Assembly (NCBI GenBank): GCA_013397935.1 | Contig: VZRN01001118.1 | Location: 82,351 to 146,350 of the forward strand | Direction of reading: 5' to 3' | Length of the DNA: 64,000 nucleotides | From: Dasyornis broadbenti | Taxonomy: Eukaryota; Chordata; Aves; Passeriformes; Dasyornithidae | Shown here: one piece after another, positions 26,501 to 37,580 of the stretch | How the letters are laid out: each line of letters opens with the position of its first letter | Position numbering within the stretch: position 1 is the first letter of the stretch | Notes under the pieces: generated by a model | The model's input: only the letters and a program-made list of their open reading frames with translations | What the model was told of the DNA's origin: nothing | The model's database searches: none | Made by a program: the position numbers and the translations under genes

Positions 26501-27552
26501 AGATAGGTAGGCTATTATCAAAGGAATGCTCCGGGAATGTAGTGGAAGGCACAGCCAACCTAACTTTCCTCCATTTACTACTCTTCTACACTTCTCTACA
26601 CTCACAAAAGTTACAGAAGTCACTTCAGACTCTGTAAAGTCCAGGCCTAGAGCACTTCCACGCAACAACACAGCTACATCCATGTAACTGGACGTGCTCT
26701 TTCTCAGCTGCACACGTAGCCAAAGTAACATACCTACAGTCTAATCGATCAGGAAAGGCTGATTGGTAAATACAAATACACAGTTTGACACCTCATTAAC
26801 TCCTTTTGGTGTACCACTCATTCTGTCAATTTAATGTGTTGCTCATTACTCTTAATTGGATTAGAAGACTCATAGAAGCACGTGGAGAGGCTTCTGAAGA
26901 AATATATGCGTACTCTAGTAATATGCATTATGATTTCTTTTATATTACTATATTGTTTATTATAGCAGGCATAGGCCAAGCCAAAAAATTTGTCTTTGAT
27001 CTCACCATTTAGAGTCACTGCATTCTGCAATTCCCCAGACTGGGCAGAGGGATCACTTACCATTTGACTTGATGAGCTGGGCCCTGTTCAGTCATGTTTG
27101 GGAGCACTGCTGATTAGACATCCATGCTTTGATTGGGCATGTGTAGGAAGCAACTGAACATAGGAGAAGGCCTTTCCCTGACAGGATGACCTCTAAATGT
27201 TTAATTTAATGCGGTTTCAGGAACTTCTGGTCCAGAAAGACTGTCACACAGTCTCTTACGTGTCACAGATTTCTTTGCTTTTCATTTAGGAAACAAATCC
27301 CAGTCAGACTGAAAATGTGCTAGAAGACAAATGACTTGTAACATCAATCTTCTGTTATGTCAAGACATGATAATATCACCCTCCCTGCACACGGATGTTC
27401 TGAATTTTAATTTAAACAGCATCTATGTAAACTGCTATGTAATGGGCTACATACACATGTAGTAAAAAGAAGCCTGGTCCTGAAAGATTGCCAACAAATG
27501 GAAGGGATAGGACAGGAGGTATTCTTGTATCTAATCCCCAGGTAGGCCCTTG

Positions 27553-27620
27553 AGGTGCAAAGCATGTTAGTGTCATACCCAAGGCCACACAGGGAGCCTG
27601 AGCTTAACTCTGAGTCTTGT
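27553..27620 (-). repeat. MIR-like relic in pseudogene intron
   Basis: The + strand reads 'catacccaaggccacacagg', the reverse complement of the MIR core around its 'tgtgaccttgggcaagt' block. It lies just downstream of the FN3 splice donor at 27626, so it is intronic with respect to the decayed gene. Confidence 0.45.
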
Positions 27621-27626
27621 GCTTAC

Positions 27627-27839
27627 CTCTGTGTTTGGAGATGTTCCATTGCTCCTGTGAATCCAGAGGGCCAGTGTCCCCACTGTCATTGCAGACAATG
27701 ACTCAGAAGAAGTATTTCCTCCCTGGGAGCAGGCCTGTGACAGTGTATTTATTGCTGTTGACCTTCTCTGTGTCTGTGAACCACATGTCAGTACTGACAT
27801 CACATTGCAGGCCATCATAATAAATTTCTTAGTTGTTTT
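27627..27839 (-). pseudogene. FN3-domain exon remnant with one internal stop
   Basis: The minus-strand reading contains MWFTDTEKVN, NKYTVTGLLPGRKYFF, a TGA at 27705-27703, then VIVCNDSGDTGPLDS. This is the C-terminal two thirds of an FN3 domain: the Trp before strand C', the 'y.VtgL.pG..Y.frV' block and the 'N..G...pl' block. The stop replaces the position where FN3 domains normally carry an Arg (F.RV). The border after 27627 reads AGAG|GTAAGC, a good donor. A TGCAG acceptor at 27840-27844 is possible but another TAA lies just inside it. The exon is otherwise well preserved, which suggests fairly recent decay. Confidence 0.7.
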
Positions 27840-28749
27840 CTGCATCTGAGCTGTGGTTTAGGGTCATGGTGTTTGGGACATCTTCAACCAGCTGCAGATT
27901 ACTGGGTGGTCAGGGAAAGCTAAGAACTAATGAGCCCATTTAAGTATTAGTTTATTTTGTTTGGCTCCCTCCATCTGTTCATTTCTGGGGCAAAAATGTT
28001 TTACTTCCAAAGTCAGTGTATATCTAGGAAAGTACTTCTTTCCTTAATTTCTTCTACCCTGAGCAACCTGAGGGACAATTTGTCCTGTTTAATTATCTTC
28101 TGATGAAAAAATAAGGCTGTTAGTTTTGAAAAGCATTCTCTGAAAGGATGACAAGTGCAAAGTACACTGCATAGGTCTGTAACCCAAGTAGATCATTACA
28201 GTAATAGGAGTCTCTCTAAGGAGCCAAGCCAGCCTGCTTCCACTTGGCTGGCACAGACCCACTGGCAATGGAAATGATGTCACCAGACTGCTGAGGGGAC
28301 AGACACTGTTGTGTCAGTGCTATTATGGGGATTTGCCTGTTCAAATACTGGCATGAAAAACAAGGTAGCATTGGGAGTGTCTGGAGCAATAACTGCATCA
28401 CCCTTTCCCTCCACATTGGACAGAATAAACAAAGCCCCAGCAGTACCATCCTTATTCCTTGGCTCTGAACCAAGGTTTGGCTCAGCTAACATGAAGGAGG
28501 GAGTTGGGAAACACAATGACAAGAAGTAGGAAAGTCCTTTCTGACCAGGGAGTCTCTCTCCTCTTGAGTGGAAACACCTTGGATTGGTTCTGTGGCCTTT
28601 TTTGGACAAAGGGTTGTATCATTGGAAGCATTTGGCGTTTTTTAAGAAAAAATACCCAACCTTCTTAAGCCTAGTATTGATGCAGAAATTATATGTAATT
28701 TCCATCAGCAGAAAAGTACCTCCTGTCAGTACCCCAAGGTGATGGAGGT

Positions 28750-29110
28750 GCTCGAGTTTTCTCTACACTGTACCTGCAGCTTGCATGTTAATGTTGTAAA
28801 AGATATCCCTGCAACTCTTCTTGAGGATAATCTGGTACAGATGAGAAACAAATCACTTGGTGCTGTGGATCAGGGTTGGGAATGGTTCTTGTTCTCCATC
28901 TTTTTGCCACACCGCTGGTGGTGGTGGTGGGGAGCACTGGCCAAGACAGCTGCAACTATTAAATTCTGCTTCCTGGCTTGGGCAGCAACAGAAACAAACC
29001 CCATCTTTGAGCACAACAGGGATGTCTGGGGCTACAGAAGCTACTTCCACGTCATCAGCCCGAGAGAAAAACCTTTCAAGGACACCAATCCTGGAGATTT
29101 CTTCAATCTG
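28750..29110 (-). pseudogene. Ig-domain exon remnant with two internal stops
   Basis: The minus-strand reading gives PVVLKDGV, EAEFNS, PPPAVWQKDGEQE, then after a TGA at 28855-28853 SHLYQIILKKSCRD and YNINMQAAGTV, then a TAG at 28765-28763. This follows an I-set Ig domain: strand A 'v.l.dg', strand B region, 'G.P.P.v.W.KDG' of strand C, 'h.L.I' of strand E and 'D.G.Y.i...N.aGtv' of strands F-G. The strand B Cys is not placed, and the F-strand Gly is lost. One frame holds throughout, so the stops are point changes. A GGTGGTGG-rich patch of the + strand at 28916-28931 corresponds to the Pro run. Confidence 0.65.
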
Positions 29111-29559
29111 CAAAGGCAACAGCAGGCTTTGTTCCCAGCAAAGTGCACACAGCTGGCGTGGCCTGGGAGATTCCACATACCCTTATGCTGCAGTTCATTC
29201 ATTTGATCATCTTGAAAGCTGAGGGAAAACATCTGGTGTGATACAGATCAACTTGTACAGTTTAAACTGAGAGGTACCTTCATATTGTGGGACTCATTCT
29301 GCAAGGTCCTGTCGAGCCTGAGCTCGTGTAGTAGTCTATGCTTAAAAAAAAAAAAAAAAGAGGAAAGCATATAAATTGCTGTTAGCACCTACAGAAGTGA
29401 GCTCAACATTCATGTCAATATAAATTGTACCTCAGAGAGGACAGTGTTGGGACCTCAAGCATTGTCTTTACAACCCTAGGTCACTCAAGGTTTAAACAAG
29501 AATGATTTCTCTTCACCTACCATGAACTGTAGTTGCATGCTTGAAAAATTCTGCTGCTC

Positions 29560-29800
29560 ACAGTGACTCACAGAGCCTCCCCAATGTTTTATGGTTTGTT
29601 GAGCACTGATGGTCCCCCTGTGAAAGGCTGGGTTGTGCAGCAGACAAACTTGTGTGCACAGAAGTCCCTCTACCACCACAGGGAGCCCTATGAAAACGCT
29701 TGCCATAAAAACAGTGAACAGTTATGCAGGACTTGGTGAACCTGAAGCTCTGCATGAATTTTCTCCAACAGTCAACTTTTAAACCAAAGTGGCAGCTTGT
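29560..29800 (-). pseudogene. Possible Ig-domain remnant
   Basis: On the minus strand the reading KLTVGENSCRASGSPSPA, followed by a TAA, resembles strands B-C of an Ig domain (v..Ge...C..sG.P.P). The downstream half cannot be aligned confidently in any frame. It lies between the FN3 piece at 30.6 kb and the Ig piece at 29.0 kb, which would place two Ig-like pieces in a row. It may be a chance match. Confidence 0.3.
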
Positions 29801-30519
29801 GATAAAGGTCAAAGGATGACTTCGGGCTCCAAAACCCTGCAGCAGTATTACACCAGATGCCCAGGAAAGCACTAATCATAGGATTTCTGCTCTGACACAA
29901 CACAGAGTCTCACAGAAAAGATGTGCGAATGCATGGTGCTGTCCCAGCACAAACCACCATGTGGCTCTTCAGCCTCACAGTCAGATCAAACCTGGGTGGG
30001 TGGGAATAAGAGGGAAGCAGACAAAGAGAGGAAAATGGAAAAATTAAGACAGATCGCACAGAAAAGTACAGCCATTCTTCAGTCACGTCAGAGACTGGAA
30101 GAAGAACCCTTCAGACTGTTTCAGCAGAAGGCAGTAGTGTAAGGGTTGCAGCGTTGCCAGCTCTTCTCTCAACAGCTGTGCAACCACAGGATAAACATCA
30201 ATGCAATCAATAGCTTACTGATGAGCACCTATTCAAGACAGTTTCAGGTGAGGTGGGTCGAACAGGAATATTTAAAGATAATGTAAAAAATGTACCAAAA
30301 AAGTGTAGTTTACATGTAATACATGAATGAGAACAAAGGAAAGGAAAAGGCAGTTTTAATGACCCATTTGATGATTTTACTGTCAAATTCTGTCACAAGC
30401 AGTTTTGTATAATGTCTGTTTCTTATAGGACTTCTCAAACTCTTCAGCACAGTACTGCATGTTGCCATGCCACACCAGAGAAGTTTGTCTGGAGCCTACA
30501 GTCTCCAGGGGATTTTTTG

Positions 30520-30715
30520 GTGTTTCATTATTTGAAGATATAGTAACGAAGCCATGCTGCATGGATGGGTTGAGTAATTCCAAAGTGGAGACTGAGCAAA
30601 GAAATGACCATTTTTCATACTGGTCACTTGGATGTTGCATTCTGAGACCTCCTCAGTCCAATCTGAATGTCCTTCTGCTCTGTAGGAATAGGTGCTGTAT
30701 AACATGACTCATGAA
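30520..30715 (-). pseudogene. FN3-domain remnant with frameshift
   Basis: One minus-strand frame reads YSYRAEGHSDWTEEVSECN and IQVTSMKNGHFF; the next frame continues as CSVSTLELLNPSMQHGFVTI. Joined across a frameshift near 30600-30620 they give the FN3 layout: Tyr-rich strand C, 'dWt.v' turn, 'i.VtsLk.G..y' and 'rVs..n......S'. It looks like the second exon of a two-exon FN3 domain. The + strand here shows no competing reading. Confidence 0.55.
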
Positions 30716-31495
30716 CCATCTTTTCCTCCTGGCCTTACTGCTGCTGAGGACAGTCAGCACCATGCTTTGTCACCTGGGAGTATTTTAGACAAAAAATCTG
30801 AATTTTCTAATTAATAATTAAGCAAACAAGTTCTAAACAATAAAGATTTAAACGCTTTGCTATCTCAATTAGTAAGCTATCTGGGGATTTCATGGCAGGT
30901 CATTCTTATGCAGATCTTCATTCTCAAGACATAATTAGTGCACTTGAAGCATGACCTCTGCTAGTATTACTTCAGCCTTAGGTACCAGAATGCTGACTGG
31001 TCATCCCATTCACACTGAGGGCCTGAAAGGATTATAATCCTGTTGCACTAACACCACATATTTACAGCAAATGGCTGCTTCAAACATGATGGTTTCTTTA
31101 CTGTAGCATCAACTGTCTTAAACCATACTCAGACTACTGAATCCATGTCAGGAATCAGAGAATCTTCCAACAGTGACCTCTGTAACCACATGTGAGGTGT
31201 GATGTGAGAAGTTATATGGTGGAAAAAAACAACTATTACACCATTATACCTGACACATTCATTCAGGGGACAGCTCAGGAAGAAAGATGGCAGAATGATT
31301 TAAATTTGGCTGAAGGATTGCACAGCTTTGTGCTGCTCTCCATCTCCTCTCAGAACCTCTGAAAACTGAACAAAACCCAGCAGAGCTGTGATGATAAATG
31401 CTTTTTTGTGCAAGATGAATTTACAAAATGTGGTATATGTTAAAAACAAAAGGAAGTAATAGCTGATAGGTAGGAGCTCCAGCTGCAGGTCTTAC

Positions 31496-31797
31496 CTGAA
31501 GGTGGCATTGCTAGAATTCCTTCCTGTAACAACACCGCTTCTCCCATACCAGCTTCATTCATGGCTTGGGTTCAGAATAGTATTTGTCTCTCCTGCAAGC
31601 TTCCCACACTATAAGTTGTACTAGAGATAGGCATCTTGGTGCATTTTGTCCACTTTTTGGTATTCTCAGCTCACGTCTCTAGTGTGTATCCCAACAGCAC
31701 ATCTCCCTGGTCTGGTTCGTGCCAGGCTAAGCCAAGGTTGGAGTTGAAAAACCCACCAGCTTCAGCAGCCTTGAAGACTCTGTGACAGCAGGAGAGT
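31496..31797 (-). pseudogene. Complete FN3-domain exon, disrupted by two stops and a frameshift
   Basis: This is the clearest fragment. The acceptor is CTGCAG at 31803-31798 and the donor is TCAG|GTAAGA at 31495. The minus-strand reading starts SPAVTESSRLLKLVGFSTPTL and then shifts frame near 31740. It continues LAWHEPDQGDVLLGYTLET, a TGA at 31673-31671, KKWTKCTKMPISSTTYSVGS, a second TGA at 31574-31572, and AMNEAGMGEAVLLQEGILAM. All FN3 landmarks are present: the strand B Trp with 'W.eP', 'GY.lE', 'kW.k', 'ttYsv..L', and 'A.NeaG.g'. The three lesions are incompatible with a working exon of this frame. Assembly error would have to explain all three separately. Confidence 0.8.
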
Positions 31798-33601
31798 CTG
31801 CAGCTTGCAGATGTGAGTACAGAGCTGGTACCATTTCAAGATGTGTCGAACCTGCAGGGTTTTGGGGTAAAAAGAGCCTTAATAAACACAGAGCAAATTC
31901 TGTCCAGCAAAGCAATCCACTTCCTAACATGGCACATAATGGAGACCCTGTTTCAAGGTTGGCCGTTTAAGAAAAAATCTCACTCCATCTGGCACAGAAT
32001 CATCTGGGAATCTGCTATGAGCCCTTCCCACCACTCACTTTCCTCATGTGTTTGGGAGAGGCGTTTAGCATTAAAGGTTTGCTTCTGTCTCTTCCTAGCT
32101 GGCTAGTGAGCTCTGCAGTACATTTCCTATAACCTGTTTTCTATGACTTTGAGTCCCTTGTGTCTCTTCTTGTTTAATAAATCCCTCTTACAGCCCTGTG
32201 GGAAGCAGTCAGGTGCAATCTGGACTGGGATTTGGGAATGTGCTTACTGACTTGCAGAATCCTATTAATGTTCTTCAAGTGTATTTGCCAAAGATTAAAG
32301 TATCCCTAATTAATAGTCATTTTAAAAAATAGAGATCTTGCTTTTTGTTTTTAAGCCCACCTTGCAGCAGCCTCCACAATATATGAGAAGAGCAAAAGAC
32401 TGTTAAAAAAAGCCATATGTAGATAGGCAAATGAATTGGGAGTTGTGTATCCAAATAGAAGTCCTGCTCTGAAATTCTCAGCTAAAATGCAACAACATTC
32501 CCCCTGGCACCAAAAAAGTCAGCCAGTGCAGCATGCCATAACAAACTTGATGCTAATGGCTTTTATACAGGACTGTCATATGAACACAGGGGTCACAAGG
32601 AATATGGTGCATATGGACAGAGGGTATTCTCCTCTCCTAAGCTTAATGTTGGATAATGCAAGTCTTCAAATAGCAGAATAGTCATAGCTCCAGGCTTTAA
32701 ATTGGTTGTGTTGTCTTCTGATGTAAAGGAGCCTGAATGCTTTCCCATCTGAGTAACTATTTAACCTCAAGGCTTTCATCTACTACATAGAATTCTCTGG
32801 TTTATTAGCTGTACTGGTTTCTACACTTGCTTAGTTTGTTTTTTTTTTTTCTGAATTATGTGGCGCTACTAAGGCCCACTCAAGTATCTATTACAGGATT
32901 CCATCAATAATTTAGGCTATTTATTGATGGCATCTGACAGTCTTTTGTTTGCAAAATGCTTTAGTCATATAGAGAAAGGATTCTTTATATATGGCACAAA
33001 ATAAAATCTGCCCATTTCAGCATTTCTGAGGCTACTGTAATCCTTTGGAGTTTGTCTGTGATATTGATCAGTTCAGAACTAGGCACTGATTCTTAACTAC
33101 TAAAACTCCAGTGTTAAAATAAAAGAATGTAAGCAACTTTCATGAATCCCACAAGAGCTTTCTTTTAAAAGGTTGATGGGAGACTGATGAGCATAGTACT
33201 ATGTATGACAAATTATATTCTTTGTCACACATTAGGGCCTTTGGCAACCTGTATGTGAACCTTAAGTAGTAAAGCTGCACCTCAGAACACCTTCATCATG
33301 TTCATCTCTGCTGTTTGCAGATACTCAGTTACCCTCAGCTGGGAATCTCTGTGTCCTTGTTTTAATGGATACACTTCTAAGGTAAATAATACCACACTTT
33401 CTGGCACTTATACTATAATTACATTTATAGCCAACAATATTGAAACAGTATTAAGGCTTTCCCTAATCTTGAGTTGAGCTATTAATATGATGGAGTGCAT
33501 TACATCGAGCTCACATTCCCTCAGACTTCATTCATAAATACATAGATCTGGACATTGCATAATATTTAGAAAAACTAGATATTAAACAGTGGAAGAAACA
33601 T

Positions 33602-33765
33602 ATTGATGGGAGCCTTTGCAATGCGAGGCCTAGGGAATTCTGGGGAGTCCAGGGTCTGCACAGTTCACAGCTATCACACAGAACTCATTCTGCATCTTCC
33701 AGAAAAACATCCATTTGAAACCTGGTACCTAGAGACACACGTGCTGTTGCCTTTTGGCTGGTCTT
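33602..33765 (-). pseudogene. FN3-domain remnant, C-terminal half
   Basis: Minus-strand pieces in alternating frames read RVSRYQVSNG, NEFCVIAVNCADPGLPRIP and PRPRIAKAPI. This order fits the second half of an FN3 domain: 'ryqVsgL', 'yeFrViAvN..dpG.ps' and the exit '..i.a..P'. At least two frame changes and a TAG lie between them. I read it as the second exon of the first FN3 domain in the decayed gene. Confidence 0.5.
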
Positions 33766-35009
33766 AGAATTATGAGGCAGATAGGAGGTTATGAGGTTAA
33801 AGGGGTAAAAGGGTTTTACTTTGGTATTTTAATAGGATTTTATGTGAACAGCTTTTTAAAGGTGGAAGACACTGAGATGCACACTTACTGTATAACGTGT
33901 ATACAATTTTATGGACCTAGCATATCTGTCTAGAATCTCTTAATAAGAAACTTAATAAATGAAGTAATGTTTTTCTATTTTAAAGAAATTTCCTTCTAAA
34001 TGAGGCTAGAGCCCAGTTTACAATTTATGTTCCAGAGAAGAGGTTTCAACTAAGGTTAAACCCTCAAATTTTGAGATAGTATAGGGCTCTCTGGCCTATT
34101 ATTGTGAATGTTTGGTCTTTCTGCCTTGCTGAACCCTAAAACTAAGCTAGAATATCAGATCACAAAAATGACAAGCATGTAGGTTTAAGGGTGCAAAGAA
34201 TGTATAAATGTTAGAGAAAATACATGAAAGGGTATATAAAAAAGAAAAGGCAAAAATCATCAGGCATCCTTGTAAGTACGCAACTCTCTCTAAACCCTCA
34301 TAGAAGTATTCCCAAGGGATCACTAATTTAATTTTCTTATTGCTTTTGGACTGAGATAAACCAAGAAGATGAAAAGGAGAGGGACAGAGAGAAATAAAAC
34401 TCAAGAGATGCTACAGTTGCTCATCACCCACTGACTGAGGCCCAGCCTGTCCCTAAGCAGTGACTGGTAGCCCACAGCTAATTCTCCTGAGTTTATATCC
34501 TGAGCATGATGGTCTATGGTATAAAAATATCCCTTTGGCCAGGTTGGGCCAGTTATCCTGGCCATGCTCTCTCCCAGTTTCTTGTGCACCTGCTCACTGC
34601 AGAGCATGGGAAAATGAAAAGTCCTTTAGTAAGAGAAAGCACTACTTAGCAACAACAAAATCATCAGTGTGTTGTCGATATTATTCCTCTATAAAATCCA
34701 AAACACAGCATTGTACTAGCTACTAAGAAGAAAATTAACTCTATCCCAACTGAAATAAGGATAATAGTGTAAGTGATTGCAATTAATTAATATGAAATTC
34801 TAACATTTTGAATGAGACAGAGGAAAGAATCCAAGAACCAAAATATTAACAGAAAAAGAAGAGCAACAGTCTCGTTAGTCAGATGCTGCTGCTGATAGGA
34901 ACACTCCCATGTGTTACACAAGCTGTGCTAAACATGGATCATACTGTAGCTATCTGATGGTTACAACAAAATCAGTCACTTGTTCAAGTCAGTTCTGGTC
35001 TAAGTCAGG

Positions 35010-35075
35010 AAAAAGAAGTCAAAATTAGGCACCCAAATCCATGGGTGTGACTTTCAGAGGTGCTGAATATTCTGG
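35010..35075 (+). repeat. Relic of an ancient amniote interspersed repeat
   Basis: The phrases 'aaaattaggcacccaaatcc' and 'gtgactttcagaggtgctga' match wording I remember from an old repeat common in turtles, crocodilians and birds ('ttaggcacctaaatc ... ttcagaggtgctgagc'). The family name is not assigned. Confidence 0.5.
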
Positions 35076-35640
35076 CCTCTCCTTATTGCTTGTGGGTAAC
35101 AAGCCACTCAAGCAACTTCTATGAGATACCTCTCTCAGAGGCTCTACACAGAAGAAAATCAATTTAGTACAGAACAATCACAATTTATTGACCCCAAATT
35201 GTGTGCATGTGTTATATATGTGTACATAAAGAAATACGTGTATGTATGGCAGGAAGTCTAGGACGGTAACTTGTACATTTAGATTTATTCATGGTCACAA
35301 CGCTTTTCTAAAGACTATTTCTTTACCACTTACTTCCCTTGGTCACTTCAAATGTTTCAACATGTCACTTCTTGCACTTATTCTGAAAATTAGCTCTTTC
35401 TGCAATGCATTACCGAGCAGCTCAGAAATGTCTTCCCTAATCCATAGGGAGTTTGGACAAAAATGCAACGCTTTAGATGAAAAGTGATAAATATTACTAC
35501 AAGCTGGTGATTTTCTTTCTAAATATTTCAATAGGCCAGACTTGCTGTTTGCCTTGTGTATTCTGTGATGCACTCTGGTCTTGGGAAATGGGGACTACAA
35601 AACTGCTTTTGCTGGGGATCATATATAGGAACAAGATGTA

Positions 35641-35735
35641 TCACAGAATAGTTTGGGTTGGGACTTTTAAAGCTCATCTAGTCCCATCCTCTGGGAATAA
35701 GCAGGGACAGCTTCAACTAGATCAGGTACCTGAAC
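35641..35735 (-). repeat. CR1 LINE fragment, 3' end
   Basis: The + strand reads 'tcacagaatagtttgggttg' and 'aaagctcatctagtcccatc', the reverse complement of a bird CR1 3' end, followed by 'cttcaactagatcaggtacc'. It is a separate insertion or a broken part of the next CR1 copy, about 50 bases away and in the same orientation. Confidence 0.85.
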
Positions 35736-35787
35736 AATAACTACCTTCTGATAGAGTTCAGCAGTGTTTTCTAACCAAATAAGTTTT

Positions 35788-36072
35788 TCACGTAATGGTT
35801 TTAGTTGGAAGGAATCTTAAAGATTGTCTCCTTCCAATCCTCTGCCATGGGCAGCGACACTTCCCACTAGACCAGGTTGCTCAGAGCCCCATCCAACCTG
35901 GTCTAGAACACTTCCAGGGATGGGGTATCCTGGGGTATCCACTGCTTCTCTGGACAATCTGCTCCAGTGCCTCACTACCCTCAACAGTATGGAATTTCTT
36001 CCTAATATTAATCTAAACCTACTCTTGAAGCCATTGCACCTGTTCCTATTAGTACATCCCTCTCCAGACACA
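35788..36072 (-). repeat. CR1 LINE fragment inserted in an Ig exon
   Basis: The + strand reads 'aatggttttagttggaagg', 'ctgccatgggcagcgacact', 'actagaccaggttgctcaga', 'ccatccaacctggtc' and 'aatttcttcctaatattaat', the standard 3' section of bird CR1 in reverse. Recognisable CR1 stops at 'ctattagtacatccctctcc'. Immediately beyond 36072 the minus-strand reading becomes the end of an Ig-domain exon, so the 5'-truncated end of this CR1 abuts coding sequence of the decayed gene. Confidence 0.85.
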
Positions 36073-36323
36073 GTGATTTTTCAGATTCAGCATAATGGCT
36101 TGACTGTCTCCTCTCGCCAAGATTTTGATTGTGAGCAATGCAGTCACTGGCTTACTCCATCACCGCATTCTCTTCCTCTGTCTCCTCCATACTGTCCTTG
36201 ATGTGATTTCGGGCCTTGGCTTTGCCTTGGAAGGGACCGCGATGCTTACAGTGTGCTTGGTCTTCACAGTGACACTGTGTGCAGCAAAAAGTTTGAGGAC
36301 AGATTCTTCAATAACTGGAGAAT
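36073..36323 (-). pseudogene. Ig-domain exon remnant, cut by CR1, with one stop
   Basis: The acceptor reads CCTCTGTTCTTTCCAG, ending at 36324, a strong pyrimidine tract. In phase 1 the exon reads SPVIEESVLKLFAAHSVTVK, then TVSIAVPSKAKPRPEI, then after a blurred section and a TGA at 36162-36160, VTALLTIKILARGDSQAIML and NLKN. This matches an I-set Ig of the myosin-binding protein C type: strand A', 'tv.i.VpfkakPrPei.W' over strands B-C, 'allTIk...r.Ds..y.l.l.N' over strands E-G. The strand C Trp-Lys-Asp section is the degraded part. The exon stops abruptly at the CR1 border near 36072. Confidence 0.7.
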
Positions 36324-36899
36324 CTGGAAAGAACAGAGGACATTTGAAGGCTGCAGCTGCAAATATACCTTGACATCTTTCCTGTGTCTGAGAGTCCCCA
36401 GAAAAAGTGGTCCAAAACTGGGCTCCTCATACACTCCTTCATGTTCTTACTATCAGAATTCAGTATTTTGTGAAAGTCTTGTCTTGTGTTTTGATTGATC
36501 AAGGTTTGATTCAGCTAATTTATTTACACTGAATTTATTTCAATTGTACACTGACTTATACAGTGAGTCATTTGCCCTCCTTTAGTTGTTCACTTCAGCA
36601 GAGGAAGAGGGAGCTCTGGGAAATAGCAAGTCCCAAAGCCCCTGACTTCCCCAGAACCTGGCAATTTGATTCCAGGCAGTTTCTCAGTTTTGTAAAGCAC
36701 CAGAGGAAGAGCTTTTTGCTGTTCTTCCTTGAAGTCCCACGGGGGTATATACCTAAGATCATGATAAAGATAGTAGAATCAAAGTTAGGTACTGCTAGCA
36801 AAGAAAATGCTCTCTCATTTGTTACAGAGTAATATGGGAACATGATCAGATGTCTTGCACATGATGACAAAACCCAAAACAAAACCAATAGGTTCCCTG

Positions 36900-37204
36900 T
36901 ACCTGAAGGGAGCCTACAAGAGAGACAGGGAGAAATAATTTACTAGGGTATGTAGTGTCAGAACAAGGGAGAAAGGCTTCAAACTGAAAGAGAGTAGGTT
37001 TAGATTAAATATTAGGAAGAAATTCTTCAGTGTGAGGGTGGTGAGGCACTGGCACAGGTTACCCAGAGAAGTTGTGGATGCCCCATCTGTGGCAGTGTTC
37101 AAGGCCACAAGAAGGATGGGGCTCTGGGCTACCTGGTCTAGAGAAAGGCAGGAACTAGATGATTTTTAAGGTCCCTTCCAACCCGAGCCATTCTGTGATT
37201 CTAA
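36900..37204 (+). repeat. CR1 LINE fragment, 3' end
   Basis: The strand reads 'acctgaagggagcctacaag', 'tagattaaatattaggaaga', 'tgaggcactggcacaggtta', 'gttgtggatgccccatctgt' and ends 'ggtcccttccaacccgagcc', 'attctgtgattcta'. This is the bird CR1 3' section in direct orientation. It lies between two Ig pieces of the decayed gene, hence in an intron of it. Confidence 0.9.
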
Positions 37205-37259
37205 ACATATTTGTTGGGTTTTTTTCTTTTATTTTTCTCTCACAACATGTTTTAGAAAT

Positions 37260-37580
37260 TACAATTCTCTGCTGCTATTCAGGAAAATCAACTCTCCCTA
37301 TACCAAAGCTTTGCTGTGGATGTATTTTTACTGCAGCACAGGTCTAATAAATATTCAGTGTGGCAGACACAGCAGCCGTACTCCTCTATTTGTCCCACCG
37401 CCTCGGCAGCGGTCTCATCCCCACTGCCCTGATCAGCCAGCAGGAAGAAGTTTTTTGCCACGCCAAAAGCCCATCTGGCGCCATCTGCCTGCCAAGAGCT
37501 GAACGATACGCAGAGTTTTCTGCTTCTATTCATCATTTCAGAAAAGGTGTTTTGCTTGTTGCTCTTGACAACAACGTTTG
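37260..37580 (+). other. CpG-bearing open stretch of unknown origin
   Basis: A + strand frame stays open from about 37260 to 37581, with readings such as SVADTAAVLLYLSHRLGSGL and SPSGAICLPRAERYAEF. The opposite strand is open for 82 codons over much of the same span. The block 37370-37515 holds a dozen or so CpGs, unusual for this AT-rich neighbourhood. I recognise no domain. It could be another worn exon of the minus-strand gene, a fragment of a retroposed gene, or unique DNA with retained CpGs. Confidence 0.3.

Noticed and set aside
28190..28609. Minus-strand frame with FN3-like phrases (SVPSAVW, TAGALFILSNVEGKGD)
   Set aside because: The position fits the decayed gene but no domain could be aligned in order, so it is not listed as a fragment.
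33330..33380. + strand reading YSVTLSWES resembling the start of an FN3 domain
   Set aside because: Too short, on the strand opposite to all other Ig/FN3 pieces, and not followed by further FN3 landmarks.
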